This document shows positions 18,401 through 28,342 of a DNA stretch of 35,575 nucleotides, in pieces. The notes beneath the pieces were generated by a model. It did not search any database, was not told the origin of the DNA, and was given only the letters and a program-made list of their open reading frames with translations. Both the position numbers and the translations under genes were made by a program. The stretch comes from Actinomycetota bacterium. GTDB lineage: Bacteria > Actinomycetota > Acidimicrobiia > Acidimicrobiales > Acidimicrobilacustridaceae. The stretch covers positions 1-35,575 of the forward strand of contig WLGJ01000003.1 in the NCBI GenBank assembly GCA_009703275.1, given 5' to 3'. Numbering within the stretch: position 1 is the first letter of the stretch; each line of letters starts with the position of its first letter.

Positions 18401-19040
18401 GAGCCAAATAGAAAACGGTTCGAGAATCGTCGGGATCGCGTTCGAGTTCGTCACGCAACACCGCGCTATCGCGTTCGTACTTATCGTCAGCGAGATTGCG
18501 TCCGCCCAGTCGACGGGACTCAAGGTGGTACTCGCCGCCCAGTCGCTCAATAGGTCCGCACGGTTCGGTGCAAACCGCGTATTCATGCAGGACGCCGCGA
18601 TATTCCCAGGGGCGTTCGAGTTTGAACAGTTGTGTGCGCCAGTAAGTGAAGCCTGTGCCGATGCGCATTATGTACGCGTCGGCATCGAGCGCATCGAAGT
18701 CAGGTTCGCCAACAAGAAGATCGTCAGCATCCATCATCAACGCGTACTCGGCACTTCCACGGCTGAGTTGAAGCGCTTCAGTTCGGTTGTGAGCGAAGTC
18801 CACCCATTCGCGTTCGTGAAGTTCTCCGGGGATTCCAGCTTCGGCAAAGTAGGAACGGATGAGGTCTTGGGTGCCGTCGGTGGATCCGGTGTCGACAATG
18901 CACCATGAATCAATGAAGGCTCGGACCGAGTCAAAGGCCTCGGTAACGACGTGGGCCTCGTCCTTGACGATCATGACAAGCGCAATGGTGGCGCGCGGGG
19001 GTTCAGCAGAGGTTGCCCTGATTTCTGCCTCACCGGTCAT
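15441..19040 (-). CDS. Multidomain glycosyltransferase (GT2 + GT2 + GT10-like + GT25-like)
   Basis: [26 protein letters not shown] (GT2); [30 protein letters not shown] (GT2); [35 protein letters not shown] (GT10); [40 protein letters not shown] (GT25). Confidence 0.85.
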   Translation of the reverse strand: MTGEAEIRATSAEPPRATIALVMIVKDEAHVVTEAFDSVRAFIDSWCIVDTGSTDGTQDLIRSYFAEAGIPGELHEREWVDFAHNRTEALQLSRGSAEYALMMDADDLLVGEPDFDALDADAYIMRIGTGFTYWRTQLFKLERPWEYRGVLHEYAVCTEPCGPIERLGGEYHLESRRLGGRNLADDKYERDSAVLRDELERDPDDSRTVFYLAQSRMDAGDPHEAYDLYTRRTQMGGWNEEIFYSHMQRARALQRMGTSWDRVLTAYLDAWNTRPTRVEPLVEIARHYRSTSEWQLAHLFAARATDIDFPDGDLLFVSADAHNWQAADERSMAAYYIGNYQESFDQCTKLLNDSKLPLDQRDRVLSNRDFCLPYLLAEERIRPLDVIARLTERFESPAVDPNVTLTITTCRRRDLFDRSMDSFLRNCTDVDAIDRWICIDDGSSDQDRAAMAERYPFFEFIWKDNTNKGHARSMEILRAEVSSPYWMHLEDDWEFFAPDSYVSRAIAILEDDLSIGQVLFNRNYAELASEWDIPGGELRTTARGKQPYRVHIHAEPGTEAFEIFNRDIGKNRPTNSWWPNFSFRPSMLRTSAINEIGAFSTEPIHFELEFAKRFTAAGLHSAFFDNICNVNIGTLTSETGPNRRPNAYELNGEAQFGRTLPQTETTTVRLVSFWGDPSNIASHFSRQTKGDDKWNGIHLTDDPDADVTVILNHPGPTDVQPERSIVLHMEPLAGVATWGNWSEPNPDDLLHVRTHSQFPNVAEWHLGSTWAELGGGNNTPSTIEKTRDLSVVVSNKAFDPGHKLRLAFVQHLASNNVDIDVFGRGAIDGVPKHKGELPEWDKRDGLFPYRYTIAVENFSEHNYVTEKFFDAILSECLCFYWGCPNLEQLVDPDVFVRLPLEDPAEAQRIIEQAIADDLWSQRIDAIRLEKQRILDEYQLFPTIERVLTGLKRFDKLPIRVINLERRPDRWADFTERLSASADAETATKFLHVEGTDGHDLVMTPEIEHLFRNNDFNFRRGLIGCALSHIDLWQQVADGDDDMMLIVEDDTTFVPHLRNELVDALGHLPQATEFDLAFLGSLQWDTAPDRTGLAPRDRWRPMVWPEFLGGTFAYLVTKTGARNLLELVERDGIQNGIDWFPMRHGSELRALETLPAVASATMAWPGRTGDSDIQHDFEPVATELPLSSNSDRPTRSSQPD

Positions 19041-19111
19041 GGGGCGACGTTAGCGGCGACTGCGCGCAGCGTTCTTGGGCAAACGCCCGATGTGTGGCTC
19101 AATAGAGAGGT

Positions 19112-19480
19112 ATGAATCACGCGGAATCGATCAGCGCCATCACGTTGGTAACAGCCGATATGGCAGCGTCGGTCGCGTTCTATGGGGTGCTGGGCTCGGA
19201 GGTGGTGTTCGGCGGAGTGGAAGCCTCGTTCACCACATTGAAGTTGAACGATGAGCAGTTCTTAAATCTGCAGTTCGATGCGACGTGGGTGCTGCCTGAA
19301 CGCGTATGGGGTCGCTTCATTCTTTGGGTCGACAATGTTGATGCGATGCACAAGGCGTTCATTGCCGCCGGCTTCACGCCGTTGATGGGGCCGTCAGATG
19401 CTGTCTGGGGCGAGCGGTACTTCCATATTCTTGACCCCGCCGGTCACGAGGTCAGCATCGCTCGTCAGATCAGTTCCTGA
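19112..19480 (+). CDS. VOC (glyoxalase/bleomycin-resistance) family protein
   Basis: LVTADMAASVAFYGVLGSEVVFGG ... VWGERYFHILDPAGHEVSIAR. Confidence 0.85.
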   Translation: MNHAESISAITLVTADMAASVAFYGVLGSEVVFGGVEASFTTLKLNDEQFLNLQFDATWVLPERVWGRFILWVDNVDAMHKAFIAAGFTPLMGPSDAVWGERYFHILDPAGHEVSIARQISS

Positions 19481-20071
19481 GAAGTTGGTTGCTGGGCGTA
19501 CGAGCAACGCCACAACTGCTGTGGTGCCGAGCAATGCTGCGATACCGGAATTGATGATCACGGGGACTTCCCCTGCACCAATTCCATAGGTGAACCACAG
19601 ATAGGAACTCGTAGCGAGAAACGCCCACGCGGCAACGGAAATGCCTGGACCTCGCCCGTGTTGAATTGTGTAGCGAATCTGCGGAAGGTTCACGAGAATC
19701 GAAGCCGGCATTCCTATGTATGCGGGAATGTTCTCGTTGAGAACGCCGAGGCCAAGAAGTACGAGAAGTGAAAAGGCAATGAGGAGTTGCGCGCCGAGAC
19801 GCGTGCGCAGTGGTTTGTCATGAAGCATGAACCAGGAGAGCGGAATCACAAGGATGACCCATGTGCCGTTGGCAATGATTTGCTGCGGTGAGCGCACCGA
19901 AACGCCGTAGGCGAACCACGCCAATGAAGATGTGGCGAGCAGGAGCCATGTAGATGGCGCGATTCCCGCAGCGGTTCGAACCCTTAAAAGGCGAGTGGTC
20001 TGGGTGGATGAACTGACGATCGATGCAACGGCGGCGGCGCCACCAGCAATCTGGGCCCAGAGCGGAATCAC
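19394..20071 (-). CDS. PQ-loop/SWEET-like membrane protein
   Basis: Two repeated transmembrane units (TRLLRVRTAAGIAPSTWLLLATSSLAWFAYG; PQIRYTIQHGRGPGISVAAWAFLATSSYLWFTYG). Confidence 0.7.
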   Translation of the reverse strand: MIPLWAQIAGGAAAVASIVSSSTQTTRLLRVRTAAGIAPSTWLLLATSSLAWFAYGVSVRSPQQIIANGTWVILVIPLSWFMLHDKPLRTRLGAQLLIAFSLLVLLGLGVLNENIPAYIGMPASILVNLPQIRYTIQHGRGPGISVAAWAFLATSSYLWFTYGIGAGEVPVIINSGIAALLGTTAVVALLVRPATNFSGTDLTSDADLVTGGVKNMEVPLAPDSI

Positions 20072-20145
20072 CGAGATTTTCTAGACGATGCTTCGTGCTT
20101 TTTGCGACATCTGCGCGGGGGGATTTGGCATGGCAGCATGAGTCC

Positions 20146-21075
20146 ATGACGTCGCCTCAGGTCTCCATCCAACTCCGCACATTCCGCCAGGACGATCCCG
20201 GTTCGTTTCAGTACGTGCTTGATCAAGCCCGTGCCGCCGATCTTGCAGGTATCGACCGCATTGCCGTCAGTGATCACGTGGCTTATGGCGAAAATCTCGA
20301 GGCCTACGGCGACCCAAAGAAGGGTGGTTCGGCGGGCGGCAAGCAGCCCACCGATTCCGACGGCAATTGGCTTGAACCCCTTACGGTGCTCACCGCAATA
20401 GGTGCACTCACCGAACGAGTGCGCCTGAACACCGCAATTCTCATCGCCGCGTTGCGCACTCCGACCGTGCTCGCAAAGCAGGCCGCAACCATTGATGTGC
20501 TTTCAGGCGGACGTCTCGAACTTGGCGTTGGTGTCGGTTGGCAGAAAGAGGAATACGACGCCTGCGGTCTTGATTACGACAACCGCGGTCGTCTGCTCGA
20601 TCACACGATTGAGGTTTGCCAGTTGCTGTGGCGCGAACAGGTGGCCACCTACTCCTCGCCCGAGCTTTCGTTCGAAAAGATTCACCAGATGCCGAAGCCT
20701 CGTCAGGCGGGCGGTGTGCCGATCTGGATCAGCGGAACGATCAACGCCCGCGTGATCCGTCGCATCGCTGCGTTCGGGTCAGGTTGGATTCCGTGGGGTG
20801 CCGACGGCGGCGATCTCGTCAACGCCATTCCGAAACTGCGCGCTGCAGTCGAGAAGGCCGGGGGAGATCCGTCGTTTCAGGTGCAGGGTCACGCTGCTGC
20901 AGTGCGCGATGGCGATGGAAACCTTGACCTCGTTGCCACGATGGCAGCATCACGGCCGATGATTGAAGCCGGTGTCACTGACTTGCGCGTCACGATCAAT
21001 CATCCCGAGCAGTACGAAGAAGCGCTCGAGGCGTACTCCGACGTTGTGCGCGCGTTCCGCCACGAATTCGGCTGA
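20146..21075 (+). CDS. LLM-class F420-dependent oxidoreductase
   Basis: AIGALTERVRLNTAILIAALRTPTVLAKQAATIDVLSGGRLELGVGVGWQKEEYDACG. Confidence 0.88.
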   Translation: MTSPQVSIQLRTFRQDDPGSFQYVLDQARAADLAGIDRIAVSDHVAYGENLEAYGDPKKGGSAGGKQPTDSDGNWLEPLTVLTAIGALTERVRLNTAILIAALRTPTVLAKQAATIDVLSGGRLELGVGVGWQKEEYDACGLDYDNRGRLLDHTIEVCQLLWREQVATYSSPELSFEKIHQMPKPRQAGGVPIWISGTINARVIRRIAAFGSGWIPWGADGGDLVNAIPKLRAAVEKAGGDPSFQVQGHAAAVRDGDGNLDLVATMAASRPMIEAGVTDLRVTINHPEQYEEALEAYSDVVRAFRHEFG

Positions 21076-21077
21076 AC

Positions 21078-21458
21078 CTATTCAGCAGGGCGTAGTTCGG
21101 AGTAATCGAAAAACGCGCGCAGGCTCGCAAACTTCGTACCTTCATCGTTGAGCAGGATGTGATCAACGATGCGCGGAAGTTCCATCTTCTGATCGCCCAT
21201 CATGATGTCGACGCGCAGAAAGGCGATGACCTCATTCCCCACAACGATTGGGGGAGCGGTAACGGAGAGGGTCAGGTCAGTGACGTTCTCATCGAAGAAC
21301 TTGCCGATGGCTTCGCGCCCAATGTTCACGGGAGCGCCTACTGGGTCTTCTTGTCGAGCATCGTCGGTGAAGCAGTCGAGCCAAGCTTCGCGATCTTGGC
21401 TGGTCATTGCGGCGCAGTAGCGCTCGAGGAGCGGAAGAACGTCGGCACTTGTAGGCAT
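21078..21458 (-). CDS. SnoaL/NTF2-like protein
   Basis: LLERYCAAMTSQDREAWLDCFTDDARQEDPVGAPVNIGREAIGKFF. Confidence 0.8.
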   Translation of the reverse strand: MPTSADVLPLLERYCAAMTSQDREAWLDCFTDDARQEDPVGAPVNIGREAIGKFFDENVTDLTLSVTAPPIVVGNEVIAFLRVDIMMGDQKMELPRIVDHILLNDEGTKFASLRAFFDYSELRPAE

Positions 21459-21588
21459 GGAAACTCCTTGAAGTGGGCACCGTGAAGAGTGGTGACCGAA
21501 GGTTGAACCGGTACAGGTAACTGGGTCACGAAGGTACTCACCTAAGCGGCCGTATGCCGCCTCATTCAGCGATAACGACTACCTGATC

Positions 21589-22680
21589 TCACGAAGCAAG
21601 GGTGAGTGGCTGCTCGCGGCCTTCATCCTGACGCTTCTTCCCCCAACCTGGATGAGCAAAGACATAACCGAGGCGCTCTTTCCAACTTGACGCTTTGGCG
21701 ACATCACGAATGATGTCGGCGTACTCGTGGGTCGCGATGCGAACCGGGTTGAACGTGTTGATGTTCTTGGTGAGGCCATAACGAACTCGTTCGCCTTCGC
21801 GTTGGAAGGTGCCAAAGAGGCGATCCCAGGTAATGAGGATGCCGCCATAGTTCTTATCGAGATACTCCTGCTGTGCGCCGTGGTGTACGCGATGGTGCGA
21901 TGGCGTGTTGAGAACCTCTTCGGCCTTACCGAGACGATCAATTGCTTCGGTATGGATCCAGAATTGGTAGATCAAGTTGATTGCTCGAGCGTTTTCGATC
22001 ACGCGGGGTCGGAACCCGAGCCAGGCCATGAGTCCGTAGGGAACGAACATTCCAAAGACATCGGCGACTGGTTGACGAAGCGCAGTCGTCAGGTTGTAGC
22101 GCTCGCTCGAATGGTGAACAACATGAATCGCCCATAACCAGCGACTCTCGTGCTGAATCCTGTGATTCCAGTAATAGATGAAATCCCACGCCACGAGTGC
22201 GCCAGCAGTTGCAGCGATTCCCGCGCCGAGGTCGCGCTTTGAACCGCCCGCGTTCCACATGCGCTTTGCCGATGTGCGCGCTGCCCAAGTTGTCGACCCA
22301 GTAACAACGCCAGCAGCAACTGCAGCGACTCCGCTTGAAGGCCGAATGCGCTTTGCGAAGCGTGTGAGTTTTGAATCGTCGTCACGCTTGGCCAGAGCGT
22401 CGGCAACAGTGGTGAGCGCAGCGGCACCGACGGCTGTTCCCACAAGAACTTTTCGGTACTTGCCTTTTCCGGGCCCAACAGGAGCGAGGAGCGCATTCAG
22501 CGCAATTGGCATATAGAGACTTGCTGTGCCCATCACGAGGCTGGCGATGGAATCACGCTTCTCAAATCCAATAGCGGTGTCATTCCCTGCAGCTGCTTGC
22601 CGGTCAAGTGCGACCTTCTCAAGACCCATCGCCGCGAAGAATCCCGGAGTGGCAATTTGGATGAGATCGATCTCACTCAT
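21589..22680 (-). CDS. Sterol desaturase/fatty acid hydroxylase family protein
   Basis: His motifs WNHRIQHE, HVVHHSSE, HRVHHG with membrane segments. Confidence 0.85.
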   Translation of the reverse strand: MSEIDLIQIATPGFFAAMGLEKVALDRQAAAGNDTAIGFEKRDSIASLVMGTASLYMPIALNALLAPVGPGKGKYRKVLVGTAVGAAALTTVADALAKRDDDSKLTRFAKRIRPSSGVAAVAAGVVTGSTTWAARTSAKRMWNAGGSKRDLGAGIAATAGALVAWDFIYYWNHRIQHESRWLWAIHVVHHSSERYNLTTALRQPVADVFGMFVPYGLMAWLGFRPRVIENARAINLIYQFWIHTEAIDRLGKAEEVLNTPSHHRVHHGAQQEYLDKNYGGILITWDRLFGTFQREGERVRYGLTKNINTFNPVRIATHEYADIIRDVAKASSWKERLGYVFAHPGWGKKRQDEGREQPLTLAS

Positions 22681-23390
22681 GTTGGCTCCTGGATGGTGAT
22701 GGAACGGATGGCGTGGTCAGCCTCCCACTCAATCACCGCGTGAGCCAACGGTCGGGTCGGCTCAATGTGTTCGAGGAGATTCGGCAGGTTCACGAGTTCC
22801 CACGCACCGTTCACCATTTCGAGGAAGAGATCTTCGGGAACGTCAGTCCACGGGTCGAAGAAGGGTGAGTAATCGGTGCGCGCTGCATCTCGGAGGGTGC
22901 TGGTTCGTTGAATGAACCACTCGCGCATGACGGGTTCATCTGCGTGGAGATAGAGACTGACGTCGAAGTGGTCATGGAACTGAAGTGCATTGACGCCCTC
23001 GAAGATCAAAACGTCGACCGTAGGAACTTCGACCACCTCATCGATGATGTCGTAGGTGTGATGGTCGTAGACCGGAACCGAGACGGGTTTCGAAGATCGA
23101 ACGTCGTCGAGGAATGTCGTGATTGCGGCAGTGTCGTAGCTCTCGGGGAACCCCTTGCGGTCTGCGAGACCTTTCTCGGCGAGAGCGGCGTTGGAATGAA
23201 GAAACCCGTCACTTGCAATGACGGCAACGTCGAGGCCCGTATCTTCGGAGAGCAGCGTGGCGATGGTGGAGCTGAATGTGCTCTTTCCCACGGCGACGCC
23301 GCCGGTTACGCCGATGACAACGGTCGAACCCTTGATCGCGTGGGCTTCGATGATGAGCGACAGGACTGTGTCGAGGTTGGGCGCCGCCAT
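22677..23390 (-). CDS. coaA: Type I pantothenate kinase-like P-loop kinase
   Basis: GVTGGVAVGKSTFSSTIATLL; VIASDGFLHSNAALAEKGLADRKGFPESYD; 4-nt overlap with downstream gene. Confidence 0.75.
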   Translation of the reverse strand: MAAPNLDTVLSLIIEAHAIKGSTVVIGVTGGVAVGKSTFSSTIATLLSEDTGLDVAVIASDGFLHSNAALAEKGLADRKGFPESYDTAAITTFLDDVRSSKPVSVPVYDHHTYDIIDEVVEVPTVDVLIFEGVNALQFHDHFDVSLYLHADEPVMREWFIQRTSTLRDAARTDYSPFFDPWTDVPEDLFLEMVNGAWELVNLPNLLEHIEPTRPLAHAVIEWEADHAIRSITIQEPT

Positions 23391-23502
23391 GGGGCAACGG
23401 TAGAGCGGTGTGACCGTGTTCGTGAAGCCGAAGTCTTCATCGTCCTACACTCAACCGACTGCCCGATCATCGGATCGGCGCACCGCCGCAGGGGGACAAA
23501 TC

Positions 23503-24384
23503 ATGGCTATGCCGACAGATATCGGCATCGTGGATCTCGGTATGGGATTCCCGTTCACGAGCATCGAAGAGAAGAAGTCCGCTTACGACTTCTTCAAGGC
23601 CAATCTGAAGGACAACGAATCGCTGAAGGAAATGGAATTCCCAGCGCAGTACATGTTCAAAGACGTCCCCGATGTTGTGTCACCCGATACCGACGTTGTT
23701 GCTTGGATCGTCGAGAAGATGGACGCGTTCAACATCGAACAGTGCATGACCGGCGTGAACGAACATTCGATTCGCGCCAAGGCTGAACACCCTGGCCGCT
23801 TTCACCTGTGCGCACAGGCCGATCCCAACAAGGGAATGGAAACCGTTCGCAACCTGAAGCGACTCAAGGCCGAGAACAACATCGTTGCTGCCATGACATT
23901 CCCCAGTGGAATGGTTCCGCAGGTCGGTATCGGCGACAAGAAGATGTACCCCATTTATGCGACGTGTTGTGAACTCGACATTCCGATCTGCATCAACGGC
24001 GGAATTGTTGGCCCACGCATGCCCAGTTGGCCACAACACGTTGAACAGTTCGATGAAGTTCTTTACGACTTCCCCGACCTGACGATGGTCATGATGCACG
24101 GTGGTGAACCATGGACCGAACTTGCAGTGAAGCTCATGCTCAAGTGGCCAGGCTTGCACTACATGACAAGCGCGTTCGCTCCGAAGCACTATCCCAAGGA
24201 CATCATTAAGTACGCGAACACGCGTGGTAGCGACAAGATCATGTACTGCGGTTATTTCCCCGCTGGTCTTTCACTCGAGCGTCAGTTCTCTGACATGCCC
24301 AACGTTCCGTTCAACGACAACGTCTGGCCGAAGTTCCTGCGCGAAAATGCATTGCGCGTTTTCAAACTCGATCAAGACAAGTAG
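23503..24384 (+). CDS. Amidohydrolase-2 family protein
   Basis: ICINGGIVGPRMPSWPQHVEQFDEVLYDFPDLTMVMMHGGEPW; YCGYFPAGLSLER. Confidence 0.8.
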   Translation: MAMPTDIGIVDLGMGFPFTSIEEKKSAYDFFKANLKDNESLKEMEFPAQYMFKDVPDVVSPDTDVVAWIVEKMDAFNIEQCMTGVNEHSIRAKAEHPGRFHLCAQADPNKGMETVRNLKRLKAENNIVAAMTFPSGMVPQVGIGDKKMYPIYATCCELDIPICINGGIVGPRMPSWPQHVEQFDEVLYDFPDLTMVMMHGGEPWTELAVKLMLKWPGLHYMTSAFAPKHYPKDIIKYANTRGSDKIMYCGYFPAGLSLERQFSDMPNVPFNDNVWPKFLRENALRVFKLDQDK

Positions 24385-24390
24385 GAACTC

Positions 24391-25236
24391 ATGAAAATCG
24401 AAGCCGGACAGGTTGCAGTCATCACCGGCGCGGGCAGTGGTATCGGTCGCGCCTTGGCCGAGAAAGCCGCGCAGTCGGGTATGCGTGTTGTTGCCGCCGA
24501 TATCGAACAACCGCGTCTGGATGACACCGTTGCTGCTCTTGGTCAGATCGGAGCAGAAGCGATCGGCGTACGCACCGATGTCTCGGTTGAAGAAGATGTT
24601 CAGCGTCTGGCCGATACCGCTTTCGCTGAGTTCGGACACGTCAATCTGCTGTGCAATAACGCTGGTGTGTTCAGCGGCGGCCTGATGTGGGAACGCACGA
24701 TGGCCGACTGGAAGTGGGTCATGGGTGTCAATGTCGACGGACTCATCCACGCAGTGCGCGCATTCGTGCCGCGCATGCTCGAGGACGATGCTCCAGGCCA
24801 CATCGTGAATACCGCCTCGATGGGCGGCCTTGTCACCGGCGCCTATTCAGGTCCGTATTTCACTTCGAAGTTCGCAGCCGTTGGTCTCACTGATTGCTTG
24901 GCCCAGGATCTTCGAACAACAGGAAAGAACGTTGCGGCTTCCGTTCTCGTCCCAAGTTTGATTAACACCGACATTGGTACGTCGGGCCGCAACCGCCAAG
25001 AACGCTGGATCGATCGTGGTCGCGAAGCAACTCCTGATGCGGAGTTCGTCGAAGCAATGCTCGTCGATTCAACTGCCGCCGGAATGTCACCAACTGAAGT
25101 TGCTGACCTTGTGTTTGATGCGGTTGAAGCCGGGAATTTCTGGATTCCTACGCAGCCGAGTTTTCACGACCAAATCCGCGCTCGTCACGAAGACATGCAG
25201 GGATTGCGTCTGCCGGTGTCGCCGGCGCTCGATTAG
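24391..25236 (+). CDS. Short-chain dehydrogenase/reductase
   Basis: VITGAGSGIGRALAEKAA; NNAG; SGPYFTSKFAAVGL. Confidence 0.9.
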   Translation: MKIEAGQVAVITGAGSGIGRALAEKAAQSGMRVVAADIEQPRLDDTVAALGQIGAEAIGVRTDVSVEEDVQRLADTAFAEFGHVNLLCNNAGVFSGGLMWERTMADWKWVMGVNVDGLIHAVRAFVPRMLEDDAPGHIVNTASMGGLVTGAYSGPYFTSKFAAVGLTDCLAQDLRTTGKNVAASVLVPSLINTDIGTSGRNRQERWIDRGREATPDAEFVEAMLVDSTAAGMSPTEVADLVFDAVEAGNFWIPTQPSFHDQIRARHEDMQGLRLPVSPALD

Positions 25237-25336
25237 TCAGTCTGGGATTGGAACGACTCGTCAACGATTGTTGAAGCACCTCGCGGACTACGGTCGGACG
25301 AACAACTTCCACACCAGTCTTGATCGAGGTTGCACG

Positions 25337-27211
25337 ATGTCAGTCTCCGAACACACTGCGGCACATCAGCACGCAGTCACTATGGATCTTCCATTCGACG
25401 ATGAACAGGATTTCGTTGATGCGCAGCGTGGCTTCCTCGCCGCACTCGACGACACGCTGATTGAAGCGACCGACGGCCGTGTTGTCTGGGACCTCGGCCC
25501 CTACGGCGACACGTCTGGTGACGCTCCGACAACAGTGAATCCAAGTTTGTGGCGACAGGCTCAACTCAATCTCATCCACGGTCTCTTCGAGGTTGTCCCG
25601 GGTATCTATCAAGTTCGCGGTCTTGATATTTCAAGCATGACGATGATTGAAGGCGATGAGGGCGTCATCGTCATTGACCCACTTGTCTCCTGTGAAACAG
25701 CGGCTGCTGCGCTTGCTCTCTATCGATCGGTACGTGGTGATCGTCCGGTAACGGCACTCATCTATACACACAGCCACATCGACCATTTCGGTGGCGCCGG
25801 GGGAGTAGTTCCCAACGGCGACCCTGGCGACATTCCGATTGTTGCACCGGAACATTTTCTCGAACACGCAGTCAGCGAAAATCTTCAGGCCGGAACGGCC
25901 ATGAGCCGTCGCGCTACCTATATGTACGGAACGCTTTTGCCGCGCGGCCCTGAGGGACAGATGACCTGTGGTCTCGGTCCGGCCCCTTCCAATGGCACGT
26001 TGTCATTGCTGCCACCAACGATCGATATCACTCACACCGGACAAGAACTTGTGCTCGATGGTGTGCGCATCGTGTTCCAAATGACTCCGGGCACCGAAGC
26101 TCCGGCCGAGATGAACTTTTACTTCCCCGATTTTCGAGCCCTCTGCATGGCCGAGAATGCAACGCACAACTTGCACAACGTCGTGACGTTGCGTGGTGCA
26201 CTCGTACGCGACGCACATGCGTGGGCAGGTTTTCTCGACGAAAGCATTGCGATGTTCGCTGCCGGCAGTGATGTTTCGTTTGCCTCGCATCATTGGCCAA
26301 CATGGGGAACCGACAACATCGTCGACTACCTCTCCAAACAGCGTGATCTCTATGCGTACCTGAATGATCAAACGCTTCGCTATCTCAATCGCGGATTCAC
26401 CGGTACTGAGATTGCCGAAATGATTGAACTTCCACCAACGCTCGCTTCGTCATGGCATTGCCGCGGTTATTACGGATCAGTCAGTCACAACGTAAAGGCC
26501 GTTTACCAGCGCTACATGGGTTGGTTCGACGGAAACCCTGCACACCTTTGGCCGCATCCGCCTGAGGAAGCGGCGGTCCGCTATGTCGAGTTCATGGGTG
26601 GTGCCGAGTCCGTATTGGAGAAAGCGCAGCAGAGCTTCGACAGCGGCGACTATCGCTGGGTTGCCGAAGTCGTGAACCACGTCGTGTTCGCTGACCCATC
26701 CAACATGGCTGCGCGCGAACTACTCGCTCGCACCTACACACAGATGGGCTATTCGCAAGAGAACGCGACTTGGAGAAATTTCTTTCTCACCGGTGCGCAA
26801 GAGCTGCGAGGCATTGAGGTCGCAGGGCCTGCGGGGCAGAACGCGCTCGCACTCATGGCCCATATCTCCGTCACCCAGGTGTTTGATGCGATTGCAATTC
26901 GAATTGATGGGATGAAGGCTGCAGGACAGCGTTTCGCCATCAACTGGACGATTGCCGAGACCGGCGAACGCCATCTGCTTCGCCTCGAAAATGGTGTCCT
27001 GTCGAATGCGGTCAATCGGCATGCCGATGATGCCGTTTTGTCGGTGACTGTTCCGCGTTCACAACTGCTACTTCTTGTCATCGGTTTGGTGACACTCGAG
27101 GCGTTGATTGAACAGGGCGTTGCAACTGCTGAAGGCGATCTCAGCGCGCTTGATTCCATTCGGGTCCTTCTTGATCCACCCGACCCGAAGTTCTCGATCG
27201 TGCTGCCCTGA
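25337..27211 (+). CDS. SdsA1-like MBL-fold alkyl sulfatase
   Basis: LIYTHSHIDHFGGAGG, ENATHNLHNVVTLRGALVRDA, SFASHHWPTWG; C-terminal SCP2-like region. Confidence 0.9.
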   Translation: MSVSEHTAAHQHAVTMDLPFDDEQDFVDAQRGFLAALDDTLIEATDGRVVWDLGPYGDTSGDAPTTVNPSLWRQAQLNLIHGLFEVVPGIYQVRGLDISSMTMIEGDEGVIVIDPLVSCETAAAALALYRSVRGDRPVTALIYTHSHIDHFGGAGGVVPNGDPGDIPIVAPEHFLEHAVSENLQAGTAMSRRATYMYGTLLPRGPEGQMTCGLGPAPSNGTLSLLPPTIDITHTGQELVLDGVRIVFQMTPGTEAPAEMNFYFPDFRALCMAENATHNLHNVVTLRGALVRDAHAWAGFLDESIAMFAAGSDVSFASHHWPTWGTDNIVDYLSKQRDLYAYLNDQTLRYLNRGFTGTEIAEMIELPPTLASSWHCRGYYGSVSHNVKAVYQRYMGWFDGNPAHLWPHPPEEAAVRYVEFMGGAESVLEKAQQSFDSGDYRWVAEVVNHVVFADPSNMAARELLARTYTQMGYSQENATWRNFFLTGAQELRGIEVAGPAGQNALALMAHISVTQVFDAIAIRIDGMKAAGQRFAINWTIAETGERHLLRLENGVLSNAVNRHADDAVLSVTVPRSQLLLLVIGLVTLEALIEQGVATAEGDLSALDSIRVLLDPPDPKFSIVLP

Positions 27212-27237
27212 TCGCTGGGCGTTCGTGCGCAGCGATC
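27210..27237. other. Hairpin between convergent genes
   Basis: GATCGCTG-N12-CAGCGATC. Confidence 0.5.
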
Positions 27238-27246
27238 CAAAAAGAG

Positions 27247-28257
27247 TTAGTGAGTGGCGTCGATCATTACCGTTGCCATTGCAAATTGTTCATCGCCGAT
27301 TGCGGTCCAGCGATGATTCGTTCCGCGCTGGATGACAACATCGCCGGGTCCAAGTTCGGTCTGGACCCCATCGGGCAGTTCGAGCAATACGCGTCCACGT
27401 AACACGACATCGACATCGACCGTCGGTGTGGCATGCCAACCTTCCTCGGAGGGCGGCGCGGGCGTCAGTTCAACGAGGCGGAACCACAAGCCACCAGTTG
27501 GAGGAACAAGCGACCACGGTCCGTCAGGGTCGCCACCTTGTTCAACCGATTGCAGTGGGCCACCGGTATGCCAAAGGTCGGTGATTGTTGTTGTCGGCGA
27601 GGACATTGCATCGGCAGCACCACCATCGACAACAGGGGGACCGGTAACAACGCGACGATCGGCGGAACCACCATCAACTACTGGCGAACCTGTGACGACG
27701 CGTCGAATTGGTGTATCGCCTGCTGTCGCTGGCTTCACGTTGACAGGTTCGGCGCTCACCTCAACATCGGGTCGGAGCATCGTGACGAAGTAGGTCCAGC
27801 CGTGTTCATCGGCTGGTCGCCAACGATGGAGTGTTCCCCGTTGAATGACGAATTCGCCAGGCCCAATGATGCGCTCGCCATCTTCAAGACCCATAACGAC
27901 TGACCCTTTAAGAACAACCATGAGGTCGAGCGTGTCGGTCGCATGCATTCCGGGCGTGTTCGGATCATCACCAGCAACACGTAACCACGTGCTGTCAGGA
28001 TCGGCCCCATGCGGAATGCCGGGCATGCGAATGATTCGCGCACTCACGCCGCCAGGCGGAGGCTCTAACGCAAAGCCGGAGTCACTCTTGTCTGGGCCAT
28101 CAGCGATTGATGGCAGCGGCCCGTCAAGCCACAGCACTTCGCTCACGGCAACGGTGTCGGTCACGATCGTGTTGGGTGCAGCGCCATCGCTCGTAATCAC
28201 GTGACGACCGGTGGCATCGATGCCAGTGACCACCCGCCGCACAAAGGTTTGACTCAT
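27247..28257 (-). CDS. Double cupin-domain protein
   Basis: Two cupin repeats: VVLKGSVVMGLEDGERIIGPGEFVIQRGTLHRWRP and VVLRGRVLLELPDGVQTELGPGDVVIQRGTNHRW. Confidence 0.85.
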   Translation of the reverse strand: MSQTFVRRVVTGIDATGRHVITSDGAAPNTIVTDTVAVSEVLWLDGPLPSIADGPDKSDSGFALEPPPGGVSARIIRMPGIPHGADPDSTWLRVAGDDPNTPGMHATDTLDLMVVLKGSVVMGLEDGERIIGPGEFVIQRGTLHRWRPADEHGWTYFVTMLRPDVEVSAEPVNVKPATAGDTPIRRVVTGSPVVDGGSADRRVVTGPPVVDGGAADAMSSPTTTITDLWHTGGPLQSVEQGGDPDGPWSLVPPTGGLWFRLVELTPAPPSEEGWHATPTVDVDVVLRGRVLLELPDGVQTELGPGDVVIQRGTNHRWTAIGDEQFAMATVMIDATH

Positions 28258-28342
28258 TGCGTGATCGTAGGTCTGAGCCGACATTGCATGCAGAGCGTGT
28301 GGAATGATGTGGGCGTTGATCAACAACGGTCCGGGGGGAACG

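Noticed and set aside
15519-18908. Plus-strand ORFs antisense to the glycosyltransferase gene
   Set aside because: No recognisable domains; explained by high GC codon bias in the sense gene.
24690-24705. GAACGCACGATGG in the SDR gene resembling the right half of the motif
   Set aside because: Lies inside a coding region with no left half at the required distance; coincidence.
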